Of a DNA stretch of 44,659 bases, positions 1 through 6,020 are shown piece by piece. The notes under the pieces were generated by a model, which did not search any database, was not told where the DNA came from, and saw nothing but the letters and a program-made list of their open reading frames with translations. The stretch is taken from positions 1-44,659 of IMG/VR virus record IMGVR_UViG_3300024520_000012. One strand, written 5' to 3'. Source of the stretch: a virus. The stretch's first letter is position 1; the number at the start of each line of letters is the position of its first letter. The translations under genes were made by a program, and so were the position numbers.

Positions 1-94
1 AGGGCTTGCACCCCAGCCCGGATCGGTTACCTTTACTAGCGTGCTGAGGGGGTGGTCCTCTCAGCGAAACCCGGAAAAACGATGAACCAACCAA
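1..94. repeat. Terminal direct repeat, left copy
   Basis: These 94 bases are identical to 44566-44659. The overlap covers a promoter-hairpin cassette and also runs into the unique start of the gene at 82, so it is not just two members of the cassette family. It shows that the ends join, either as a circular or circularly permuted assembly or as a short terminal repeat. Confidence 0.95.
6..65 (+). promoter_or_regulatory. Promoter-hairpin cassette, copy 1
   Basis: The -35 box TTGCAC (6-11) is 16 bases from the -10 box TACCTT (28-33). Right after the predicted start of transcription lies an imperfect palindrome at 43-65, with 9-base arms GCTGAGGGG and CCTCTCAGC (one G-U pair in RNA) and a 5-base loop. 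The gene at 82 follows after a short SD-like GGA. It is the same locus as the copy at the right end of the window. Confidence 0.8.
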
Positions 95-480
95 CTACCA
101 GACGCCACCCGGTTCTGAGAGCGACGTACCTCGTTAACAACGTCGAGGTCGTCGGGGATTCCCTTCCCGATGGCTGGTCGATCGAGTGGGAGGTTTCCTC
201 CTACTACAACGACAATGAACGGAGGACCCACTGGCAGGACAGCCTCTCGCTGGTCAGGCGGCCTATGTCTCCTGACTACGACCCGGACTCCCCCTACACC
301 TCTGAGAACCAACAGGAAGAGATCGACCGCCACGTCGATCACGGCCGCCCCCTCTACGCGGACGACGTCTACTACACCAAGAGAGACATCGTCGACAGCA
401 TCCAGAACAGTCGGGTCGTTGTCTCCTACTACGATGAGACCCTCGACTGGAGTATCTCCCACGAACGGACGGGAGGATAA
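82..480 (+). CDS. Hypothetical early protein, 132 aa
   Basis: I do not recognise this protein. It is acidic and rich in Asp, Tyr and Ser, with clusters such as SSYYNDNERR and DYDPDSPYTSEN, and has no signal peptide or membrane segment. I chose the ATG at 82, which follows the GGA of the cassette leader. The longer frame opening at GTG 52 would start inside the leader hairpin, and that reading frame is not kept in the other cassette copies. It is the first of the small genes that each have their own promoter-hairpin cassette, and the next cassette begins just after its stop. Such small, separately promoted phage genes are often expressed early and act on host functions, but nothing in the sequence shows what this one does. 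Confidence 0.7.
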   Translation: MNQPTTRRHPVLRATYLVNNVEVVGDSLPDGWSIEWEVSSYYNDNERRTHWQDSLSLVRRPMSPDYDPDSPYTSENQQEEIDRHVDHGRPLYADDVYYTKRDIVDSIQNSRVVVSYYDETLDWSISHERTGG

Positions 481-498
481 AATAAAGGGAGAAAGGGC

Positions 499-558
499 TT
501 GCACCCCAGCCCGGATCGGTTACCTTTACTAGCGTGCTGAGGGGGTGGTCCTCTCAGC
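499..558 (+). promoter_or_regulatory. Promoter-hairpin cassette, copy 2
   Basis: TTGCAC (499-504), a 16-base spacer, TACCTT (521-526) and the palindrome at 536-558. A good Shine-Dalgarno GGAG (567-570) lies five bases before ATG 576. The upstream flank ATAAAATAAAGGGAG is shared with copy 3 and the right-end copy. Confidence 0.8.
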
Positions 559-575
559 GAAACCCCGGAGAAACC

Positions 576-890
576 ATGACGAGAAAAAACACCAAGGCGC
601 TGCTCAGCGAGGCAATTCTGCCTACCCAGGAACATGATATGAGCTACGAAGAACGATTTCCCCGGTCGTATGCCGGGAAGGTCGCCAAGGAGCGGGTTGA
701 GTCGGTCATCGCGGAGCACGGCCTCACCAAGGCCCGCGAAAACGTCAACATCCTCACCGAGAACATCTACCAGGGGTTGCCGTCTGGCGACTACGGGCGC
801 GGCGATGTGCGGCGCATGGTGATGGCCCTCGCCGGGGTCACGGTAGACGCAAACAATCGCTACGTCTGGGAAGGCCACGAGCTCAAGTAG
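576..890 (+). CDS. Hypothetical early protein, 104 aa
   Basis: Unrecognised small, charged, probably helical protein. The start at ATG 576 is fixed by GGAG five bases upstream, directly after the leader hairpin of cassette copy 2. The middle of the protein (about residues 22-75) alternates charged and hydrophobic residues and contains the stretch KERVESVIAEHGL, consistent with helices. I see no cysteine pairs, signal peptide or membrane segment. The gene is followed by a 35-base flank (GCCGGCAGATTGGTCGATAA and beyond) that is also found after the terminase gene at the right end. This suggests that gene-plus-cassette units have been copied or exchanged. Function unknown. Confidence 0.72.
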   Translation: MTRKNTKALLSEAILPTQEHDMSYEERFPRSYAGKVAKERVESVIAEHGLTKARENVNILTENIYQGLPSGDYGRGDVRRMVMALAGVTVDANNRYVWEGHELK

Positions 891-929
891 CGCCGGCAGA
901 TTGGTCGATAAAATAAAGGGAGAAAGGGC

Positions 930-989
930 TTGCACCCCAGCCCGGATCGGTTACCTTTACTAGCGTGCTGAGGGGGTGGTCCTCTCAGC
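930..989 (+). promoter_or_regulatory. Promoter-hairpin cassette, copy 3
   Basis: TTGCAC (930-935), 16-base spacer, TACCTT (952-957), palindrome 967-989. The SD is reduced to GAG (998-1000) before ATG 1006. Its upstream flank from about 893 matches the flank of the right-end copy. Confidence 0.8.
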
Positions 990-1005
990 GAAACCCCGAG
1001 AAACG

Positions 1006-1329
1006 ATGACCAACTTAAAAGACCTGAACCTGACGACCCTTGAGCGCGCCGTATTGGCCGACCTGCTGGCTAGCTGGGACGGCAACGGCGGCGACTTCGG
1101 TTTCATCGAAGACATTACCAGCGTCCCGATGAAGAGGGCGCGGGGCGTCGTGTCATCCCTGGTCAAGAAGGATCTCATCGTGGTTCACGAGGCGACCACT
1201 ACCGACAGCGGCACCTGGACGCAGTTCGATTTCTACGCGACCGAGAACGATCTGGACGGCCGCCACCTCGGCGAAGCCATTCGGAACGAACTTCGGGCAC
1301 AATCCGAGTGGCGTTACACAACCGATTGA
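1006..1329 (+). CDS. Putative winged-helix DNA-binding protein, 107 aa
   Basis: Residues about 8-60 read like a winged helix-turn-helix of the MarR type: a first helix (TTLERAVLADLLASW), a turn, a recognition-like helix (VPMKRARGVVSSLVKKD), and then a short strand pair LIVVHEATT leading to DSGTWTQFDFYAT as the wing. This is my reading of the pattern, not a family match. The start is ATG 1006 behind cassette copy 3. With its own promoter and a DNA-binding look, it could be an early regulator, for example of the repeated cassettes, but this is inference. The C-terminus (ENDLDGRHLGEAIRNELR) is charged and helical. Confidence 0.6.
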   Translation: MTNLKDLNLTTLERAVLADLLASWDGNGGDFGFIEDITSVPMKRARGVVSSLVKKDLIVVHEATTTDSGTWTQFDFYATENDLDGRHLGEAIRNELRAQSEWRYTTD

Positions 1330-1365
1330 CTACGACAGCGTGGCCTAAAGAAAACGAGAAAGGGC

Positions 1366-1425
1366 TTGCACCCCAGCCCGGATCGGTTACCTTTACTAGC
1401 GTGCTGAGGGGGTGGTCCTCTCAGC
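1366..1425 (+). promoter_or_regulatory. Promoter-hairpin cassette, copy 4
   Basis: TTGCAC (1366-1371), 16-base spacer, TACCTT (1388-1393), palindrome 1403-1425. This copy has no clear SD (AGAAAAGAAA before ATG 1443). Its upstream flank GCGTGGCCTAAAGAAAACGA is shared with copy 5. Confidence 0.8.
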
Positions 1426-1442
1426 GAAACCCAGAAAAGAAA

Positions 1443-1649
1443 ATGGCTTACTCCTCTCCCACTTACTCTTGGACGACCTCTTCGTTCGTGTGGCAGTTCA
1501 GTCCGGTTCACGGCGTGCCTTGGTGGTGGCCTGGCTGGAACAGGTTCGTTCGGGGCACTAACCCGAACTACGAGCCTTACGTGCCGGCCGCGTGGCCGCC
1601 CAAGGTGAAGGTCGGCCCTAACGGGTTCTGGGTCCCCGACAACGACTAG
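1443..1649 (+). CDS. Tryptophan-rich small protein, 68 aa
   Basis: Unrecognised, with very unusual composition. I count eight Trp in 68 residues, including WWW near residue 24, plus many Pro, Tyr and Phe and little helix-forming content. The start is ATG 1443 downstream of cassette copy 4. No strong ribosome-binding site is visible, only an A-rich AGAAAAGAAA. The aromatic clusters (HGVPWWWPGWNRF and PAAWPPKVKVGPNGFWVP) suggest a surface-binding or inhibitor-like small fold rather than an enzyme. It is not obviously a membrane protein, because the aromatics are broken up by Pro, Gly and charged residues. An early host-takeover factor is possible but unproven. Confidence 0.65.
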   Translation: MAYSSPTYSWTTSSFVWQFSPVHGVPWWWPGWNRFVRGTNPNYEPYVPAAWPPKVKVGPNGFWVPDND

Positions 1650-1688
1650 ACGCCCGACCCTTTTCTTCTTCCCCCGGAGGTTTGATTT

Positions 1689-1931
1689 ATGACTCTCCCG
1701 ACTGACGGCCGCGAGGCCGCACTCCTCTCTCTCGCCGAGAACCTCGGCCTTACCCCCTACGAGGCCGTCTTCTTGCCGGCGACCTTCGACAGCGCCGCGG
1801 CGCTTCTCGGCTCTCGCCGGCTCGTCGCCGAGCTCTCGACCAACGAAAGGCTCCAGAGCTACCTCGGCCAGGTGGTTCGCAAGGCCGCCCGGAGCCTGCC
1901 GGCCGAGATCCTCTTTACTAGCGTGGCCTAA
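1689..1931 (+). CDS. Hypothetical early protein, 80 aa
   Basis: Unrecognised, Ala/Leu-rich, probably all-helical protein. Unlike its neighbours it has no promoter-hairpin cassette of its own. Instead a strong Shine-Dalgarno GGAGG lies a few bases upstream of ATG 1689, so it is probably co-transcribed with the Trp-rich gene before it. Its last codons and stop lie within the flank that precedes cassette copy 5 (AGCGTGGCCTAAAG), which is also found before copy 4. The end of the coding region has thus been shaped by the same repeat. No domain, cysteine cluster or signal peptide is visible. Confidence 0.7.
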   Translation: MTLPTDGREAALLSLAENLGLTPYEAVFLPATFDSAAALLGSRRLVAELSTNERLQSYLGQVVRKAARSLPAEILFTSVA

Positions 1932-1948
1932 AGAAAACGAGAAAGGGC

Positions 1949-2008
1949 TTGCACCCCGGCCCGGATCTGCTACCTTTACTAGCGTGCTGAGGGGGTGGTC
2001 CTCTCAGC
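1949..2008 (+). promoter_or_regulatory. Promoter-hairpin cassette, copy 5
   Basis: TTGCAC (1949-1954), 16-base spacer with a few changes from the other copies, TACCTT (1971-1976), palindrome 1986-2008, then GGAG and ATG 2025. The palindrome is unchanged while the spacer varies, which suggests selection on the palindrome. Confidence 0.8.
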
Positions 2009-2024
2009 GAAACCCGGAGAAACG

Positions 2025-2087
2025 ATGACGACGAACCCGATGCTCGCTCTTCTTCTGGCACTGTTGCCGGGGTGGGGGTCGCTGTGA
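2025..2087 (+). CDS. Possible 20-aa hydrophobic leader peptide
   Basis: A 21-codon frame starts at ATG 2025, well placed behind the GGAG of cassette copy 5, and encodes a hydrophobic peptide with the core MLALLLALLPGW. Its stop TGA overlaps the GTG start of the next frame (GTGA at 2084-2087). The cassette position gives it the same status as the start codons of the other cassette genes. It could be a small membrane peptide or a leader peptide that couples translation of the genes behind it. It is very short, so some doubt remains. Confidence 0.5.
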   Translation: MTTNPMLALLLALLPGWGSL

Positions 2088-2191
2088 TTCTTCCCTCGCT
2101 CACTCTTCTTGTTGCTCTCGCCCTTATCTGGGTCGACGAGCGCTACTACGCCGCCGACGTTCGGGCGGCTCTGGAGCAATTGAATGGCTAA
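2084..2191 (+). CDS. Small single-pass membrane protein, 35 aa
   Basis: A 36-codon frame begins at GTG 2084, overlapping the stop of the preceding peptide, and ends in a TAA that overlaps ATG 2184 of the next gene. The N-terminal 17 residues (ILPSLTLLVALALIW) form a plausible transmembrane segment. The remainder (VDERYYAADVRAALEQLNG) is a polar helix. Overlaps on both sides suggest translational coupling in a chain 2025-2191-2507-3216 driven by cassette copy 5. The function is unknown; a small membrane-associated host-interaction peptide is one option. Confidence 0.5.
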   Translation: MILPSLTLLVALALIWVDERYYAADVRAALEQLNG

Positions 2192-2507
2192 GAGAACAAA
2201 ATACCGCTCGGTGCGCAACGCGCGTCGCTTCCGCGTGCTCGTCACCGGTGCCATGCCGGCCGCGGGCTACCATGTCGTCGAGGGCCTGGCCAAGCCGAGG
2301 CGCGGCGCCTTCTGGCAGCACGTCGCGACGGTCTCCACCGGGGCTGAGGCCACCAAGCTCGCCCAGGTGCTCGCCCCCGAGCACGGGTTCGCGATCTTGG
2401 CGCCCGACGGCCATGAGCTCGACTTCGTCTCGCCTGCCGGCGAGGTCACCGCTAGCGTCCCGCTGACCCCGGACATGCCCGGCCCGGACGGCCAAAACCA
2501 TGAGTGA
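2184..2507 (+). CDS. Hypothetical protein, 107 aa
   Basis: I do not recognise this protein. It has a basic N-terminus (AKRTKYRSVRNARRFRVLV) followed by a mixed alpha/beta middle, with strands such as FWQHVATVSTG, a helix EATKLAQVLAPEH and a strand FAILAPDG. The C-terminal tail is acidic and Pro-rich. ATG 2184 overlaps the stop of the small membrane gene before it, and its own stop overlaps ATG 2500 of the zinc-ribbon gene after it. It is therefore the middle member of a tightly coupled set. There are no cysteines arranged for metal binding and no membrane segment. Confidence 0.72.
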   Translation: MAKRTKYRSVRNARRFRVLVTGAMPAAGYHVVEGLAKPRRGAFWQHVATVSTGAEATKLAQVLAPEHGFAILAPDGHELDFVSPAGEVTASVPLTPDMPGPDGQNHE

Positions 2508-3216
2508 CCGCATCACCAATAACGAGACCGCCCGTCAGTGGCTCGCCGCTAAGGGCCACGAGGTCGAGCTCGTCGCCGACGGCGCCCAGGTTCGCGCCTC
2601 GCGCGTCTGCTCGCGCTGCCTCGGCTCGGGCCGCTACTCGTTTAACCTCACGCACGGGAGCGCGTGTTTCGGCTGCACGGTCGTTGGCAAGCCCTCGCGG
2701 TGGACCGAGCTCGTCGCCGTCGTCGACTACGCTCGCGGCCTTCGCAATGCCGAGACCAAGTCCGCCCGCGCGGCGAAGAAGGCGCAAGAGCGCGCCGAGG
2801 CCGCCGACAAGCGCGAGCGCGATTGGTGCGAGGCTAACGGCTACGGCCGTATTACCTTCGCAGAGAAGAACGCGAAGCTCGCCGAACAGCGCCAAGCCGA
2901 GCGCGAGGCGAACCGCGGCGTCGCCCCCGAGGGCCGCGTCGAGTTCACCGGGCGCGTTATCAAGGTGCAAGACCATTACCGCGGTTTCCGCGGCGGCTGG
3001 GAACTTAAGGCGACGATCGTCGTCACCGAAGACGACGGCACCGAGTGGCTCGCCTGGGGCACGGTGCCGGGCTCGCTGGCAAACAATGACGACTTCGGCA
3101 AGGGCTCGACCGTTCGCCTCACGGCGACGCTCACACGAGGTGACGACGCGCACTTCGCCTTCTACAAGCGCCCGGCGAACGCCGAGCTCGTCGCGACCGC
3201 GGCGCCGCCGGATTAG
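2500..3216 (+). CDS. Zinc-ribbon and OB-like domain protein, 238 aa
   Basis: Two CxxC pairs (CSRC about residues 36-39 and CFGC about 56-59) bracket the stretch GSGRYSFNLTHGSA, giving a DnaJ-like or rubredoxin-like zinc ribbon of a sort seen in many phage proteins. A long charged coiled-coil-like region follows (about 80-140, AKKAQERAEAADKRERDW). The C-terminal 95 residues resemble an OB-like beta barrel (VEFTGRVIKVQDHY, ELKATIVVTEDDG, WLAWGTVPGSL, STVRLTATLTRG, HFAFYKRPANAELV). This architecture suggests nucleic-acid binding. ATG 2500 overlaps the preceding stop. A role in DNA or RNA metabolism is likely, but I cannot name the partner. Confidence 0.7.
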   Translation: MSDRITNNETARQWLAAKGHEVELVADGAQVRASRVCSRCLGSGRYSFNLTHGSACFGCTVVGKPSRWTELVAVVDYARGLRNAETKSARAAKKAQERAEAADKRERDWCEANGYGRITFAEKNAKLAEQRQAEREANRGVAPEGRVEFTGRVIKVQDHYRGFRGGWELKATIVVTEDDGTEWLAWGTVPGSLANNDDFGKGSTVRLTATLTRGDDAHFAFYKRPANAELVATAAPPD

Positions 3217-3227
3217 CGAGAAAGGGC

Positions 3228-3287
3228 TTGCACCCCGGCCCGGATCGGTTACCTTTACTAGCGTGCTGAGGGGGTGGTCCTCTCAGC
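3228..3287 (+). promoter_or_regulatory. Promoter-hairpin cassette, copy 6
   Basis: TTGCAC (3228-3233), 16-base spacer, TACCTT (3250-3255), palindrome 3265-3287, GGAG, then ATG 3305. This is the last copy in this direction. The genes from 3305 to 4575 overlap one another and are probably read from it. Confidence 0.8.
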
Positions 3288-3304
3288 GAAACCCCGGAGA
3301 GACG

Positions 3305-3496
3305 ATGACTCAAGAATCCAGAAAGGAGCTCGGTGCGCGGGCGGTCGCCCGGATGCACACGCTACTCGTCTCGATCGCGGCCAGGCCGCACCACCGGATA
3401 CCCGGCCACTGCGCCGGCTGTGGGCACCCGAGCGCGGAGGTTCTCTGCTCGAAGTGCCACGACAAAGTTTACCACCAAGCAAAGGAGGACAAATGA
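3305..3496 (+). CDS. Small zinc-ribbon protein, 63 aa
   Basis: The C-terminal half has two close CxxC pairs (CAGC about residues 36-39 and CSKC about 48-51) with the spacing of a small zinc ribbon. The N-terminal half is a basic helix (SRKELGARAVARMHTLLVSIA). The start is ATG 3305, just after the GGAG of cassette copy 6. The stop shares bases with ATG 3493 of the LPD29-like gene (ATGA), so translation is probably coupled. Small zinc-ribbon proteins in phage early regions often bind nucleic acids or the transcription machinery, but nothing here decides the role. Confidence 0.65.
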   Translation: MTQESRKELGARAVARMHTLLVSIAARPHHRIPGHCAGCGHPSAEVLCSKCHDKVYHQAKEDK

Positions 3497-4005
3497 ACCA
3501 GAAGTTCGAATGGCTAACGGCCGTTGAAACGGCTAAGTGGCTGCGCAAGGCTTTGCGCAAGGCTTTCCCCGGCGTTAAGTTCCGCGTCAACGGCAGCCGG
3601 GGCACGGGCTACGGTTACTACGACGTGCGTTGGACTGGCGGCCCGAGCTACGACGAGGTCAAGGAGATTACCCGCGGCTTCGAGGGCACGCACTTCGGCA
3701 CGGACGAACACGGTAATCAGGACATCGAGTTCAGCGTGCCGACCTTCCTCGGCGTGGCAGAAGACGGCCGGCCGGTTCGCTCCGGTATGCGCGGCATCGC
3801 GTTGCAGCGCGACGTCCCCGAAGAAGAGATCGAGGCCAACGTGGCAATCTTGCGCGCCGAGTGGGGCTTCACCGGCCCCGAGCACAATCTCCGCAATGCC
3901 GCGGAGATGATGGCGAGAGGCTCCGAGGTGCCGAGAGCTCTCCAGTACTACCCCCTCACGAAGGAGACTAACCAAGTAACAACCAAGGAGAATGATGATG
4001 CTTGA
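3493..4005 (+). CDS. LPD29-like domain protein, 170 aa
   Basis: Residues about 10-75 match my memory of the large polyvalent protein-associated domain 29 (LPD29): a helix TAKWLRKALRKAFPGVKF, then a glycine-rich turn, then YYDVRWTGGPSYDEVKEI and a final RGFEG. LPD29 is found in many phage and mobile-element proteins, either alone or as part of larger polyvalent proteins, and its molecular role is unsettled. The rest (about 80-170) is unrecognised and mostly helical. AAAGGAGG lies just before ATG 3493, which fixes the start. The gene overlaps its neighbours on both sides in a short cysteine-rich gene cluster. Confidence 0.7.
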   Translation: MNQKFEWLTAVETAKWLRKALRKAFPGVKFRVNGSRGTGYGYYDVRWTGGPSYDEVKEITRGFEGTHFGTDEHGNQDIEFSVPTFLGVAEDGRPVRSGMRGIALQRDVPEEEIEANVAILRAEWGFTGPEHNLRNAAEMMARGSEVPRALQYYPLTKETNQVTTKENDDA

Positions 4006-4300
4006 GAAGTTAAGCCCCGGCGAATACCCCCACCCCGGCGGCTGCGACTGTTGCCGCAAGACGTACAAGGTCGCCCCAGGCGCGTGGGTTCGTCGTTGCA
4101 GCGTTTGCGGTTGGGCCATTCACCGCCCTTTTTCCGGCCCTTTCACACTGGACAACGGCCAACTCACCCGAGACCGATGCACTAATGGCCGTTGTTTGTT
4201 GTGCTGCCAATCCGTTTGCACGTCAGGGGGCAATACGGAGCCCGGCCACGGTTTCGGCACGCGCGAGGACGCGGAGCGCGCGGCAAAGAGGCACGGGTGA
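3998..4300 (+). CDS. Cysteine-rich putative zinc-binding protein, 100 aa
   Basis: The protein has about ten cysteines, most in pairs: CDCC near residue 17, RCSVCGW near 35, and CTNGRCLLCCQSVC near 62-75. This suggests two structural zinc sites. Three ATGs occur in a row (3992, 3995, 3998). I prefer 3998 because AAGGAG (3985-3990) is then seven bases away, whereas from 3992 the spacing would be one base. The stop shares bases with GTG 4297 of the next gene. No enzyme motif is visible, and a nucleic-acid or protein-binding adaptor is the simplest guess. Confidence 0.65.
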   Translation: MLEKLSPGEYPHPGGCDCCRKTYKVAPGAWVRRCSVCGWAIHRPFSGPFTLDNGQLTRDRCTNGRCLLCCQSVCTSGGNTEPGHGFGTREDAERAAKRHG

Positions 4301-4575
4301 ACCTGTGCCGGCGCCGGCTTCACGACAAGGACGTAACCGGTGCGACCCGGTTCGGCCAGTGCCGAGAGTGTAAGCGAGCCGACGCGCGGCGCTACAACCG
4401 GCGTAGAACTGCGAAAAGACGCAAGGTGCTACCGGATGCCCAGGCGCGCGCGGTGCTCGTAGACGCGATCCTCGGGCTAGAGGAGCGTATCGAGCGGGAG
4501 CCCCGGAAGTGGATCGAGCTCGAACTGCGCGAGGAGCTTGCCGAACTTCTGCGGAAGATGCGCGGGCTGTGCTAG
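4297..4575 (+). CDS. HNH-like zinc-finger small protein, 92 aa
   Basis: The N-terminus (LCRRRLHDKD, then GQCRECKRADARRYNRR) resembles the C..H..CxxC zinc finger that starts many phage HNH-type or zinc-finger proteins. The usual spacing is kept, but no downstream HNH catalytic core is present. The C-terminal half is a charged coiled-coil-like helix (about 55-90, LEERIEREPRKWIELELREE). I start it at GTG 4297, which overlaps the preceding stop (GTGA); the longer open frame upstream runs inside the Cys-rich gene. It is probably DNA-binding, and nuclease activity is doubtful. Confidence 0.6.
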   Translation: MNLCRRRLHDKDVTGATRFGQCRECKRADARRYNRRRTAKRRKVLPDAQARAVLVDAILGLEERIEREPRKWIELELREELAELLRKMRGLC

Positions 4576-4586
4576 GATTTACGGCC

Positions 4587-6020
4587 ATGAGTTGCGCAGG
4601 ATGCGAGGCCGAAGTACCGACGATCCTCTGGGTAGATCCTACGGCGGTAGCCAACGGATACACGCCGCTACCTATGACACCCACCGCGGGCGGCGGTTAC
4701 TCGGACCCGGCGACCGTGCCGAAGAACTTCGCAGATCCGTCGAAGACCCGGCGCGTAGCGCCGTCGTTCTTTATGACGACCGACGGATGGGATGGTTACG
4801 TTACGGTCGCTCTGGTAGGTCTTGACGTTGCGCCCAGCCACGGCACGTGCCACGAGAGCAGCGGCGGGGGCTGCGAACAGCTAACCTCATGCGCCTTCGA
4901 GCTCGTCTGCACCTGGGAGGTTATATGGGTTAGCCCCGGCGAGGCGGCTTCCCCCGTCGCGCCGACGATTCAAGTAGGCTCGGGCCCCGCGCAGGCGGCG
5001 GCCGTGGTCGGGCCGGTCGTAAACGGCGACCGCTTTGGCATCACCGGCGACATCGAGCGCTGGACTTCGATCGACTGCCAGTACGTCTACACGTATGAGC
5101 CGCAGTGCGACGGTTCTCTCTCGGCCGATTTCGACACAGACGATATTATTGTGGGCCTGGCGGGGTTTTCCGCTGCCCCCATAACCCCCCTGGGGCATAT
5201 CCGTCTCGGGTTCTCGTGCGCGGCCTGCGGATCCTCGACGAGCGCCAAGCCTGGCGGTAGCGGGCAAGACACCGGAAAGAACGTGAACCCCGCGAGCATT
5301 GGCGGGGGCACGTTGGCGTCACTTGAAGACACGAGCCCAGATAGCTCCTCTTCGTGCACGGGTTGCTCGGCCGTGGGCATGGAGGAAGGCAACGTACAAC
5401 CCAACGGCTACTGGGATCCCGTGGCCGGGTACGTTGTCTCCGAGGGTACGGGCTTCGGTGGCTCCGACCTCTCGACGGGCGGGGACTCGTCTTACGACGT
5501 GTCGGCGATAACGGTGACGAACGTGTTCGAAGCTCCGGGGGAGTGCGAGAGGTCGTCGTCGTCGGGGAAGTGCGAGGTGCTTTACTCGTGTCGGTACGGG
5601 TTCACCGTCCTGCTTGGAGGGTCGATCGTATCGAAGGACCCAAACTGGAAGGGGCCGGGTTTCCTACACACGCCATGGACTGGCTGGCGCGTCCCCGGCG
5701 AGCTCGCGCAGGTCGGTGTCGTCGGGTGCCTTCAACAACACGGCACGCAAACAGGCCCGGACGCGGGCGGGTACTACACAACCCCCATGGAGTGGTTGTG
5801 GGATTATGAAGCGGACCCGGGGTGCGGTAGTTCGTTTGAGTCGTACTTGCAGGCGTCTCAGTTCGGGCTAGACGGTAACCATTTTGACACCTTTACGAAG
5901 ATCGACGTTGAGCCGGTGGAGGTGATACATCTCCGCATGGGGTGCACGGAATGCGAAGAAGTAAAACCGCCGATTCGGACCGGGGGGCCCGGGGGCTCGC
6001 CGGATTCGTCCTCGGATTAG
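4587..6020 (+). CDS. Cys-rich protein with two related halves, 477 aa
   Basis: I do not recognise a family. The two halves look like diverged copies of one unit. The first has CAGC near residue 3, then NGY, a CEQLTSCAFE block, and ends in HIRLGFSCAACG. The second has SCTGC, then NGYWDP, a CEVLYSCRYGF block, and ends in HLRMGCTECEE. Each unit thus opens and closes with a CxxC-type pair, suggesting metal or disulfide stabilisation. Composition (Gly, Ser, Thr, Asp; beta-rich; no long helices) fits an extracellular or virion surface protein. The start at ATG 4587 is preceded by a TAGGAT box eight bases upstream and no clear SD. A Gly/Pro/Ser tail closes the protein. It lies just before the putative secreted protein and the esterase, so a host-attachment role is plausible. 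Confidence 0.6.
   Translation: MSCAGCEAEVPTILWVDPTAVANGYTPLPMTPTAGGGYSDPATVPKNFADPSKTRRVAPSFFMTTDGWDGYVTVALVGLDVAPSHGTCHESSGGGCEQLTSCAFELVCTWEVIWVSPGEAASPVAPTIQVGSGPAQAAAVVGPVVNGDRFGITGDIERWTSIDCQYVYTYEPQCDGSLSADFDTDDIIVGLAGFSAAPITPLGHIRLGFSCAACGSSTSAKPGGSGQDTGKNVNPASIGGGTLASLEDTSPDSSSSCTGCSAVGMEEGNVQPNGYWDPVAGYVVSEGTGFGGSDLSTGGDSSYDVSAITVTNVFEAPGECERSSSSGKCEVLYSCRYGFTVLLGGSIVSKDPNWKGPGFLHTPWTGWRVPGELAQVGVVGCLQQHGTQTGPDAGGYYTTPMEWLWDYEADPGCGSSFESYLQASQFGLDGNHFDTFTKIDVEPVEVIHLRMGCTECEEVKPPIRTGGPGGSPDSSSD

Noticed and set aside
52-81. GTG start at 52 giving an N-terminal VLSAKP extension to the first gene
   Set aside because: It lies in the leader hairpin. The same leader stands in different frames before the other genes, so the frame is not kept.
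1-3300. CRISPR-like array from regularly seen repeats
   Set aside because: The repeats are about 80 bases with promoter boxes, and the intervals are whole genes of different length, not spacers.
2504-3496. Long 330-codon frame in a second reading frame over the zinc-ribbon gene
   Set aside because: Its first part is low-complexity Arg/Ser/Ala shadow of the real gene. Only its last 63 codons, behind cassette copy 6, look like a gene.
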